Source of the DNA: Desulfosporosinus shakirovi
Lineage (GTDB): Bacteria; Bacillota; Desulfitobacteriia; Desulfitobacteriales; Desulfitobacteriaceae
Assembly: GCF_020595055.1 (NCBI RefSeq)
Contig: NZ_JAJDOO010000002.1
Location: 186,001 to 250,000, forward strand
Direction of reading: 5' to 3'
DNA length: 64,000 nucleotides
The notes below the pieces were generated by a model. That model did not search any database, was not told the DNA's origin, and saw only the letters and a program-made list of their open reading frames with translations. Position 1 is the first letter of the stretch; each line of letters starts with the position of its first letter. Shown piece after piece: positions 43,959-50,963 of the stretch. A program made the translations under genes and the position numbers.

Positions 43959-44894
43959 ATGAATTCAACATATACACCATTGGTTCATACCATTCGAAGC
44001 TTTAATCGATTTTACACTAATATCCTTGGACTTTTAGATCATCATATGCTTGACAGTGATTTTTCCCTGTCTGAAGCTCGTGTATTGTACGAAATTGGGC
44101 ATATGGAGAATTGTACTTCTAAAAAATTAATTGAGGAACTAAGAATCGACTCAGGCTATCTAAGCAGGATTATAAAACGCTTTGATAAGCGCAATTTAAC
44201 TTATAGAGTACAGTCCACTGAGGATGGCCGATTGTATTATCTTTATCTTACCGATAATGGAAAAGAGACGCTTTCAAAGCTGGATAATCGATCTGATCAA
44301 CAAATCTATCAGATGATTGTACAATTACAGGAGCAAAACCAAAAAAGGCTTATTGAAGGTATGCAAGCGATTGAAAGTGCGCTGTCAAGAGATTCTGTTT
44401 CCAGAAACGAAAAGATAAACTTGCGTTACGAGTTGATGCCTGGAGATGTAGGTCAGCTAATTCATCTGCATGGTTGGATATATGCCCAAGAATGTGGGTA
44501 TAACCATGTTTTTGAAGGCTATGTTTGTAAGACCTTATCTAACTTCTTTGAAAACTATAGTCCGCAGAAGGATAGGTTTTGGTTTGCTGAAGTTGACGGA
44601 GAGATGATAGGAGCTATTGCAATCGTCGGACATTCGGAAGAAAAAGCTCAGCTTAGGTGGTTTATACTTCATCCCAAATATCGAGGAATAGGTCTTGGCA
44701 ACAAGCTGTTGAATGAAGCCATGCAATACTGTAGAGAGAAGGGGTATAAAAATTTATTTTTGGTGACCACGGAAGACCAAAAAACAGCTATAAAAATGTA
44801 CTTGAAAGCTGGATTCAGAAAAGTGGCCGCGAATGAAAATCATGCCTGGGGCAAGGATTTGATTGAGCAGACCTTTGAGTTGAATTTACCATAA
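43959..44894 (+). CDS. MarR-type regulator fused to a GNAT acetyltransferase
   Basis: A 311-residue two-domain protein. Residues about 1-140 form a MarR winged helix (LSEARVLYEIGH, SKKLIEELRIDSGYLSRII, and a wing with STEDGRLYYLYLTDNG). Residues about 150-311 form a GNAT domain (LRWFILHPKYRGIGLGNKLL is motif A with RGIGLG; LVTTEDQKTAIKMYLKAGF is motif B). Such fusions occur in many bacteria; the acetylated substrate is unknown. ATG 43959 is 8 bases after GAGGGG. It diverges from the nucleoside transporter operon, with operator-like repeats between. Confidence 0.9.
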   Translation: MNSTYTPLVHTIRSFNRFYTNILGLLDHHMLDSDFSLSEARVLYEIGHMENCTSKKLIEELRIDSGYLSRIIKRFDKRNLTYRVQSTEDGRLYYLYLTDNGKETLSKLDNRSDQQIYQMIVQLQEQNQKRLIEGMQAIESALSRDSVSRNEKINLRYELMPGDVGQLIHLHGWIYAQECGYNHVFEGYVCKTLSNFFENYSPQKDRFWFAEVDGEMIGAIAIVGHSEEKAQLRWFILHPKYRGIGLGNKLLNEAMQYCREKGYKNLFLVTTEDQKTAIKMYLKAGFRKVAANENHAWGKDLIEQTFELNLP

Positions 44895-45099
44895 TTATGC
44901 CTAAATAAGTCAGCACTTTAGCCTTAGCCCTTAACCCATTAAACATCCGATGTGGGGTCCCTTGTCAAGTCTAACCCAGAGGCTTAATTCACCTCGGATT
45001 ATTCATTATTTCCCCTGTCTGCTTGACAGGGGGCAGTTCACTCATCATCGGCTGTTCTTAATATTCGTTTATAAAATTCTCTAAAGTTAAGCCTAACCT

Positions 45100-45225
45100 A
45101 ACTTATTAAGCCTTTATCTCGATACTGAGCCAAATACCGACGCAGTGTATGCTCTGACAAACCTGATTGCTCACAAAGGGCAACTTTAAGCTGATTTGAA
45201 GCCTTAAACCAAGAAGAAAAATGTG
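45100..45225 (-). pseudogene. Transposase remnant (helix-turn-helix segment only)
   Basis: Read on the minus strand, 45203-45106 gives SNQLKVALCEQSGLSEHTL followed by RRYLAQYRDKGL, the N-terminal helix-turn-helix of an integrase-type transposase. Only about 40 codons remain, with no DDE domain and no clear terminal repeats. The rest of 44895-45434 is spacer with a terminator-like element near 45236-45275 (AACCCCGTAACTG... TATGGGGTTTTTG). Confidence 0.4.
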
Positions 45226-45235
45226 AACCTACTAA

Positions 45236-45275
45236 ACCCCGTAACTGAATGTTTATGGGGTTTTTGTTATTTAAT
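45236..45275 (+). terminator. Terminator upstream of the gas-vesicle-like locus
   Basis: AAACCCCGTAAC and GTTTATGGGGTTT pair imperfectly, followed by TTGTTATTT. It isolates the locus at 45435 from upstream transcription. Confidence 0.6.
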
Positions 45276-45434
45276 TTTCGTTGCTTCCAATATCATGATG
45301 ATTTTCTGTGTAATTGTAAATAAGCTATGAAATCTATGAATACTTAGTAAAGCTTTTCAATATAAATGATTATAGGCTAATTACTTTCAAAATCGAATAA
45401 TTAGAGATTCGAAGCTTAGAGAGGGTTTGAGGAC

Positions 45435-45863
45435 GTGATAGAAGGTAAGGAAAACTGGGTAAAGTTGGAGAGGAATCTCCGCCAGATAGAATTATTTTTG
45501 GATCAGAAAACGCGGAAGTATCTGATTTTAAAAGGCATTTCGAATGCCCGCTTTATTTTGCTTGTCGAGGTATACTTTAACCCTGGCCTTTCATTAACTG
45601 AACTTTATGAAAAAATGTGTGTAACTCTCAGTACCGTAAGTAATCTTACTGATCAACTGGTTATTAGCGGGCTGTTGAGAAGGGAAAGACGTTCAGATGA
45701 CCGCAGGGTTATTGAACTAAATCTTACCCAGGAAGGACATAATTTGCTCGAAGATATTCTTAAGTACAGATACAGCCTTATTAAAAATATCCTGGAAGTA
45801 ATGCCAAACGGGAGCGTAAGCAGCTTTGTTAAGATTATCGAAGAATTCGTCTCTCACGTCTAA
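45435..45863 (+). CDS. MarR-family regulator at the head of the gas-vesicle-like locus
   Basis: A 142-residue single-domain winged-helix protein. LSLTELYEKMCVTLSTVSNL (about residues 53-72) is the helix-turn-helix, and LLRRERRSDDRRVIELNLT (about 82-100) is the MarR wing with its DxRR. It likely binds DNA as a dimer and responds to a small ligand. It starts at GTG 45435 after GAGGGTTTGAGGAC. The next gene, GvpF/L-like, begins 52 bases downstream without a terminator, so it is probably the local regulator of the locus and co-transcribed with it. Confidence 0.88.
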   Translation: MIEGKENWVKLERNLRQIELFLDQKTRKYLILKGISNARFILLVEVYFNPGLSLTELYEKMCVTLSTVSNLTDQLVISGLLRRERRSDDRRVIELNLTQEGHNLLEDILKYRYSLIKNILEVMPNGSVSSFVKIIEEFVSHV

Positions 45864-45915
45864 AACGGAAAAAGCGGGAAAACATTTCTGTTCATAGGAA
45901 GGGGGCGGAGAAGAA

Positions 45916-46824
45916 ATGAATTATAGGGAGAAAAGTAATATCTCTCAAAAATCCGGAACAAAGGAGAAAGGGTATTATATTTACTGTATTCTGCAGGGCA
46001 GTACAGCTCTGATAGAAGACCATAAGGGAATCGATGGTATTGGCAAACTTTTTTTAAAAAATTATCGCAACCTTACTGCTGTTGTCAGCGAAGTGGAACT
46101 TGATACTTTTAAAGCACAAATAGCAGCAGTAGGCGAAGAAATTGATAGGGAGTGGATTGAGGAAAAAGCGCAAACTCATGAAAAAATAGTTGAGAGATTG
46201 ATGAAAGAGAATGCTCTTCTACCAGCAAGGTTCTGTTCAATTGTGAGGAAAAAAGAAGATATCATAGCTTATATGGCTGACAATTACCATGAGTATGAGA
46301 GAGCGCTTGAAAGATTGAAAGGACGAGAGGAGTGGGGAGTTAAGGCATACTTCAGTTTTGAAAAGTTTAAACAGTTCATTATCGATAATACTCCAGAAAT
46401 CAGGGAAAGAAGAGAAATGCTTGCCTTTATGTCAATCAAGGCCACCTTTCTCATTCAGCGCAAAATAGACAACCTGATTAAGGAACATATGGACAAACGT
46501 CTTCAGGGGATTATTCCACACATTGTAGAGATCCTGCGAGATGCGAGCGAGCAGGAGTCAATTGGGGCTGCGGAAATTATCAATCAAGAGCAGGTAGATA
46601 ATTCGCTGCTTTTTAAGGCTTCTTACCTTGTTGAAAAAAACTTATTTCCTGCTTTCAACCATAAGCTGCACAAATTATCCGCTGAACTTGAACCAGAGGG
46701 GATGACTTTGGTTGTTAGCGGGCCATGGCCCCCGTATTCCTTTGTTGAAGATAAGAAAAATTCAGATCTTGAGCGATCTTTGGTACGAATGCTCTTTCCT
46801 ATAAGATTGGCCGGAAAGAATTAA
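45916..46824 (+). CDS. GvpF/GvpL-family gas vesicle protein
   Basis: A 302-residue member of the GvpL/GvpF family. Typical blocks are YYIYCILQG (about residues 16-24), EEKAQTHEKIVERLM followed by LLPARFCSIV (about 100-109), WGVKAYFSF (about 140-148) and the C-terminal GPWPPYSFVE (about 273-282), a nearly universal ending. In gas vesicle clusters GvpF/L are minor assembly proteins that interact with GvpA early in assembly. GAAGGGGGCGGAGAAGAA precedes ATG 45916. This is one of two GvpF/L paralogues in the locus; the other is at 48269. Confidence 0.92.
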   Translation: MNYREKSNISQKSGTKEKGYYIYCILQGSTALIEDHKGIDGIGKLFLKNYRNLTAVVSEVELDTFKAQIAAVGEEIDREWIEEKAQTHEKIVERLMKENALLPARFCSIVRKKEDIIAYMADNYHEYERALERLKGREEWGVKAYFSFEKFKQFIIDNTPEIRERREMLAFMSIKATFLIQRKIDNLIKEHMDKRLQGIIPHIVEILRDASEQESIGAAEIINQEQVDNSLLFKASYLVEKNLFPAFNHKLHKLSAELEPEGMTLVVSGPWPPYSFVEDKKNSDLERSLVRMLFPIRLAGKN

Positions 46825-46852
46825 AACCAGTTAAAGAAAAGAGGACGTTAAG

Positions 46853-47263
46853 ATGATGGAAGCAGTTCGGGACAAAAATGACAGGTCTTCCCTTGTAGAT
46901 GTGATAGACAGGCTTTTGGATAAAGGATTGGTAATTAATGCAGATATTACTGTATCTGTAGCCGGAGTGGAACTATTGGGGGTAAAGGTTAGGGCCGCCC
47001 TGGCCTCTTTTGCAACTGCAGCAAAGTATGGCCTTGAATTTCCCTCTGGTACCGATTACCAGACTGAAGCGTGGAGGGTGGCACAAGCCGGTGTGGAGAC
47101 ATGCCCTCAGTGCGGCAAGGAAGTAAGTAAAGAAGAGTTACTCACTGAGTGTTGTCCTTGGTGCGGCTGGATCAGCGCCAAAGCTGAGCTGAGATTAAAA
47201 GAGAGGGAGATAGCAGAGATGCAGAGAATATCTGCGCCTATCCCGCCTATGCTTCAAAGATAA
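46853..47263 (+). CDS. GvpA/J-like protein with C-terminal zinc ribbon
   Basis: A 136-residue protein. Residues about 12-62 match the GvpA/GvpJ/GvpM core (SSLVDVIDRLLDKGLVI, then ITVSVAGVELLGVKVRAALAS). After about 20 residues a zinc ribbon follows: CPQC at 84-87 and CPWCGW at 101-106. Canonical GvpA has no zinc ribbon and carries a tryptophan after the DKG block, absent here, so this is not an ordinary wall subunit. The same ribbon pattern (CPxCG, LL, CxxCGW) ends the protein at 49846. AAGAGGACGTTAAG precedes the start; the ATG at 46853 and the next one at 46856 are both possible. Confidence 0.85.
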   Translation: MMEAVRDKNDRSSLVDVIDRLLDKGLVINADITVSVAGVELLGVKVRAALASFATAAKYGLEFPSGTDYQTEAWRVAQAGVETCPQCGKEVSKEELLTECCPWCGWISAKAELRLKEREIAEMQRISAPIPPMLQR

Positions 47264-47308
47264 TGCTTTTACATGTAATGATAGAACCGGGCGTGGAGGA
47301 GAGGCAGG

Positions 47309-47785
47309 ATGGAGCAACGAGGAAAAAGACCTATTCAAAAAGAAGAGTTAAGGCTATTCATGGAGGCCCTGGATGAGAAGAGCAAGAGAATATTCTGGCA
47401 TTTCCGATGTCATGGACATGTCAAGCTTGCCGAACTGACTGAACTTATTAATGCTTCTAATAATATGGAGGTCTTATACAGACTGAGAGAGGTAATAAAT
47501 CCCCTGGCTGTAAGCATTTTGGGCAGGCCTTTGGTAGATTTTTGTGAATCCAGGCTTGACCGCGTTACCGGAAAAAAGGTGCTTTTTCATTGGTGGTTGC
47601 TGGATTTTACAGAAGCTAACCAACTTCTGACAGAACTCGGAGGGAAACCTGCCTTGGATCTCTTTGATGAACATGACCATATTGTCATAATCTCTGAGGT
47701 ATCTCCCTCATTGACAGTAAGTGATCGAGTGAAAGTGGAGCAGAGGCCGGGTATCTTAAGTATCAGGCTGGATAAACTCCGATAA
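47309..47785 (+). CDS. Gas-vesicle-locus protein: helical/wHTH-like N-terminus, Hsp20-like C-terminus
   Basis: A 158-residue protein with no firm family. Residues about 15-95 look like a winged helix (EKSKRIFWHFRCHGHVKLAE, then LINASNNMEVLYRLREVI). The C-terminal part, DEHDHIVIISEVSPSLTVSD followed by VKVEQRPGILSIRLDK, resembles the beta strands of small heat-shock proteins, as in GvpH or GvpI-type helpers. Between GvpA/J-like and GvpK genes it could be the chaperone or regulator of the locus. This is a similarity judged by eye. GGAGGAGAGGCAGG precedes ATG 47309. Confidence 0.5.
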   Translation: MEQRGKRPIQKEELRLFMEALDEKSKRIFWHFRCHGHVKLAELTELINASNNMEVLYRLREVINPLAVSILGRPLVDFCESRLDRVTGKKVLFHWWLLDFTEANQLLTELGGKPALDLFDEHDHIVIISEVSPSLTVSDRVKVEQRPGILSIRLDKLR

Positions 47786-47810
47786 AATCCAGGGAGGAGG
47801 GGGAGTGGCC

Positions 47811-48125
47811 ATGGCAATTGACATTAATGAGGACAATTTGAAACACGGCTTACTGGGCTTGGTTATGGCTCTGGTAGAGATTATTAGAGATTCTCTGAAA
47901 CACCAAGCCCGTGAAAGAATGAAAAGTGGGATTTTAGCGGATAAGGAGATGGAGAGATTAGGGAGGGCTTTAATGGAACTCGATATAGCCATTGAGGAAA
48001 TAAAAGAGGAACAGGGAATTACCGAATCGGTAAAGGGTGTAAGAGATGGATTGGATGAAATTGTAGATAGTGTTGTAGACCGGCTTCTAAATCCTGAGAG
48101 ATGGGCGGAAGAAGCGGATCAGTGA
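47811..48125 (+). CDS. gvpK: Gas vesicle protein GvpK
   Basis: A 104-residue helical protein that matches GvpK: INEDNLKHGLLGLVMALVEI (about residues 4-23), then ALMELDIAIEEIKEEQGI (about 58-75), then VDRLLNP near the end. GvpK is an essential accessory protein in known gas vesicle clusters, though its exact role is unclear. ATG 47811 follows GGAGGAGGGGGAGTGGCC with good spacing; an upstream in-frame ATG or GTG at 47805 is less likely. It is the clearest single marker that this locus belongs to the gas vesicle family. Confidence 0.92.
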   Translation: MAIDINEDNLKHGLLGLVMALVEIIRDSLKHQARERMKSGILADKEMERLGRALMELDIAIEEIKEEQGITESVKGVRDGLDEIVDSVVDRLLNPERWAEEADQ

Positions 48126-48191
48126 ATGCGTTTACGCTAAAGCTGAACATCGAGACTTCGGTGGAGGAGTCTACCCTGAAGTAGATAAGGA

Positions 48192-48212
48192 ACACCCACT
48201 TAAAGTGGGTGT
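48192..48212. repeat. Short perfect hairpin between gvpK and the second GvpF/L gene
   Basis: ACACCCAC and GTGGGTGT flank TTAAA and extend to a 10-bp stem. There is no T-tract. It resembles IS200/IS605-type end hairpins as well as an mRNA-processing stem. It lies in the only sizeable gap (143 bases) inside the locus. Confidence 0.5.
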
Positions 48213-48268
48213 CTTGGAATTGATAAAGGACAACTGGAATTAGTCTTTAGGCAAAGGCAGGGTTGATT

Positions 48269-49522
48269 ATGGAGTATCTATATCTAGCGATGTTTCTCCA
48301 GGAGCTTGGCAAGGAGATTAACGAAACAAATATACAAAGGATTTTTGCTGCTTTGGACATGGAAGCGGATGAGGCTAAAGTTCAGTTTTTGATCCCCGCA
48401 TTGTCCGTTTTAACAACGGTTAATCGGAAAACGATCAAGAAAACAGCGGAATCTTCTCTTGGTCAGCAGATCAGTTATTTGCAGAAACGATTTGAGGTTT
48501 TGGAAAACTCTCTGACAAAAGCTAATGAGAAGAAGACATTCCCCAAATACGAGGAGTCGGGACCACTAGCAGTTAACGCGGACAAAGAAAAGATGAAAGA
48601 GGCAGACGAACCTGAGCATGTAGTTAATCCCTATCCTGTTGGGCATCTTGAAGACAAAGGACCAGAAACAGTGAATGAATCCTTTGGATACAAAAAGAAA
48701 GAGACTGTGCAGAAACAACCTGCCCGGTACGTGTATGGTATAGCCGATCAAGGAATAAAGGAGCATCTGGGACCAATAGGTCTGGATGGTAAGGAAGTTT
48801 ATACAATTCCCTATAAAGACACCTGTGTTATTGTTCACGACTGCTTAGCTGAGCCTTACAAATCAGAGGATGAGAACGTAGTAAAGGAATGGCTGTTCAC
48901 CCAGCAGGAAGTACTGGATTCGGTAGCGGAGAAGTTCGGAGTGGTGCTTCCGATGAGCTTCGATATGATCGTAGAGGGAAAGAACGGAAGTGATCCTGAT
49001 CAAGAGGTAAGGGAATGGCTGGAAAAAAATTATGAGAATTTTCGCGTAAAGATGTCTGTTCTTAAGGACAAGCAGGAATATGGAGTTCAGGTCATTCTGG
49101 ACACAGGCATTTTAAGTGAAAAACTCATTGCAACAGATGAAATACTGAAAATCAAAAAGGCAGAGATCGACACTAAACCGGAAGGAATTGCCTATATGGA
49201 GAAAGAAATTTTGAAGGACCTGTTGAAGGAAAAGGTTGAGGAGAGTGCTGATCAGTACTTCAGGGAGTTTTACCACAGGATAAAAAAATACACGGAGGAC
49301 ATTGTCTTAGGAAAGGCTAAAAAAGTTGGGGGAAATCAGCAAATGCTGATGAATCTGTCATGTTTAGTGAAAAAAGACAGGGTCGGCGAATTAGGAAATG
49401 AGCTGGAGAAGATTGAAAACGTCGATGGTATTTCGGTAAGATTTAGTGGCCCCTGGGCGCCTTACAGCTTTGTCACTCCTGAAAAGGGGGTGACAAGCAA
49501 TGGAGAAGACCAGTCTGAATAG
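48269..49522 (+). CDS. GvpF/L-family protein with archaeal ribosomal stalk (P1/L12)-like N-terminal domain
   Basis: A 417-residue protein. Residues 1-50 begin MEYLYLAMFLQELGKEINET and continue with ALDMEADEAKVQFLIPAL. This closely resembles the dimerisation domain of archaeal ribosomal protein P1 (family form MEYIYAALLLHxAGKEIxE... VEVDEARVKALVAAL). A charged, variable linker (about 60-150) leads to a GvpF/L domain: ARYVYGIADQG (about 152-162), VLPMSFDMIVEG, QEYGVQV, and the ending FSGPWAPYSFV. ATG 48269 follows AGGCAGGGTTG. The P1-like part suggests dimerisation or recruitment of a partner. The next gene starts before this one stops. Confidence 0.85.
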   Translation: MEYLYLAMFLQELGKEINETNIQRIFAALDMEADEAKVQFLIPALSVLTTVNRKTIKKTAESSLGQQISYLQKRFEVLENSLTKANEKKTFPKYEESGPLAVNADKEKMKEADEPEHVVNPYPVGHLEDKGPETVNESFGYKKKETVQKQPARYVYGIADQGIKEHLGPIGLDGKEVYTIPYKDTCVIVHDCLAEPYKSEDENVVKEWLFTQQEVLDSVAEKFGVVLPMSFDMIVEGKNGSDPDQEVREWLEKNYENFRVKMSVLKDKQEYGVQVILDTGILSEKLIATDEILKIKKAEIDTKPEGIAYMEKEILKDLLKEKVEESADQYFREFYHRIKKYTEDIVLGKAKKVGGNQQMLMNLSCLVKKDRVGELGNELEKIENVDGISVRFSGPWAPYSFVTPEKGVTSNGEDQSE

Positions 49523-49883
49523 TGGCGAAGAGTTGATCTTAAAGGCTCAAGGCCACTTACAGTTTGGAGCCTCCTGGAAGCAGGGCCATTTTTTCCTTAC
49601 TAACCGACGGCTATTTTTCACCCCTATTGCTAAAAAGCTATTTGAAGTCAGCCTGGATCAGATTACAGAAATGAGCATTGCCAAAAGAAGCTGGCTGCTG
49701 GGGGTGAGAGTGAAACAGTTATGTATTAGCTACAGCGCTGGCCTTGAGACGGAGAAAGTCTGCATAACCTTGGCAGAACCCAAGAAATGGGTTGAGGAGA
49801 TTAAAGAAAGTATGACACTTATGCTGGCCGAAAGGTGGAGTTACAATGGAGCCAACCCGGAGCTCCCAGGCAACACTGAATGA
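49500..49883 (+). CDS. GRAM/PH-like domain protein, 127 residues
   Basis: A single small beta-rich domain. SGEELILKAQGHLQFGASWK, followed by GHFFLTNRRLFFTPIAKKL (TNRRL about residues 32-36), has the GRAM/bacterial-PH pattern 'G.l.lTn.RL.f'. The end (EPKKWVEEIKESM) is the closing helix. In eukaryotes such domains bind lipids or proteins; in bacteria roles are mostly unknown. It overlaps the upstream GvpF/L gene by 23 bases and the next gene by 38 bases, so expression is coupled. AAGGGGGTGACAAGCA is its ribosome binding site. The same domain occurs twice in the next protein. Confidence 0.7.
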   Translation: MEKTSLNSGEELILKAQGHLQFGASWKQGHFFLTNRRLFFTPIAKKLFEVSLDQITEMSIAKRSWLLGVRVKQLCISYSAGLETEKVCITLAEPKKWVEEIKESMTLMLAERWSYNGANPELPGNTE

Positions 49884-50925
49884 CCTGCTGGATAGAATCC
49901 TTGACAAGGGTATTCTGTTAAATACAGACCTGATTATATCGGTAGCCGGGATTCCCCTCTTGGGTGTTAATCTCAAACTGGCTCTGGCAGGGATGGAAAC
50001 CATGTTGGAATACGGTATCATGCAGGATTGGGATGAAGCCCAGCGTGCTGTGGCTATGAAAGAAACAGAAATTGATAGGCCTGCCCTGGGGAAAGATGAA
50101 TATATCATTTTTTCCGTATTTGGAACCCACTGGTACAGCAAGGGGATCTACAACAGTTGGCGGGCAGGCACACTATACATTACCAATAAAAGGCTGATCC
50201 AGTTCAGGAAAATGCCCTCTGAAGTTTTATTTGAAGTGTACTATGAAGAGATCAAGGCGATGGCTCTTCGGGAAAGGGATCACTTCACAGGCAGCAGGCG
50301 TAAAGAGCTCCATCTCCTGTTAAGGGAAGACGAAGTAGCCCAGCTGCACACTAAAAATTCCGAGGCTTTGAGAAAAGTCTTGGTAGACGCCATTAAAGCA
50401 AAGGGACTAAGCCTGGCAGAGAATCTTGCCTTCCCGGATAAAAAAGAAGTGCCTGGCGACTTTCTAGAGCAGGAGGAGGAGGTGCATCATTCGGGCCAGA
50501 TGTGGCATCAGGTCTCCTTTTTGGCGGATGGAAACACGCGCTACCAATGGAAACCGGGACACTTATATCTCACGAATAAGAGGCTCTGTTGGTGGTATGA
50601 TTTTGAAAGAAAGCTGCTTTTGGAGATTCCTTCTGAAAAGCTTCAACACGTTACCGTGCAAAATGTCCAGTTTGGAAGTGCACCAGTGGAGGAAAAGTCT
50701 CTGATTGTATTATATAAAGAGGGAAAAGAAAATAAAGTGGTCTGCTTTTCATTCAATGAAGCTTCCCTGGGGGAATGGGAGAAAGTGATTGGAGAACTGA
50801 CCAAGGAGCATGAAGCCGGAAGAGGGATGGAAACATGTCCCAGGTGCGGGAGAAAAGCAACCAGAGCAGATTTGCTCGTAAACGGCTGTTCACGGTGCGG
50901 TTGGGTGAGTCACAGGATCCAATAA
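49846..50925 (+). CDS. GvpA/J-like + GRAM + GRAM + zinc-ribbon fusion protein
   Basis: A 359-residue four-domain protein. Residues about 8-58 are GvpA/J-like (ATLNDLLDRILDKGILLN, then IISVAGIPLLGVNLKLALAG). Two GRAM/PH-like domains follow, centred on LYITNKRLIQF (about 110-120) and LYLTNKRLCWW (about 240-250). A zinc ribbon ends it: CPRC at 331-334 and CSRCGW at 348-353. The GvpA part and ribbon match those at 46853, so this looks like that protein with two GRAM domains inserted. It could link a GvpA-type assembly to a membrane or partner. It overlaps its upstream neighbour by 38 bases. Confidence 0.82.
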   Translation: MEPTRSSQATLNDLLDRILDKGILLNTDLIISVAGIPLLGVNLKLALAGMETMLEYGIMQDWDEAQRAVAMKETEIDRPALGKDEYIIFSVFGTHWYSKGIYNSWRAGTLYITNKRLIQFRKMPSEVLFEVYYEEIKAMALRERDHFTGSRRKELHLLLREDEVAQLHTKNSEALRKVLVDAIKAKGLSLAENLAFPDKKEVPGDFLEQEEEVHHSGQMWHQVSFLADGNTRYQWKPGHLYLTNKRLCWWYDFERKLLLEIPSEKLQHVTVQNVQFGSAPVEEKSLIVLYKEGKENKVVCFSFNEASLGEWEKVIGELTKEHEAGRGMETCPRCGRKATRADLLVNGCSRCGWVSHRIQ

Positions 50926-50963
50926 GGGGAAAGTTTATAAGCATGAAGGGGGAGCAAACCGGG

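Noticed and set aside
46853-47263. Canonical GvpA wall protein
   Set aside because: The core block is GvpA/J-like, but the conserved tryptophan after the DKG block is missing and a zinc ribbon is attached, so a plain GvpA call would be wrong.
48126-48262. IS200/IS605 element end between gvpK and the second GvpF/L gene
   Set aside because: Only a short hairpin resembles such an end. No TnpA or TnpB sequence is present, so it is listed only as a hairpin.
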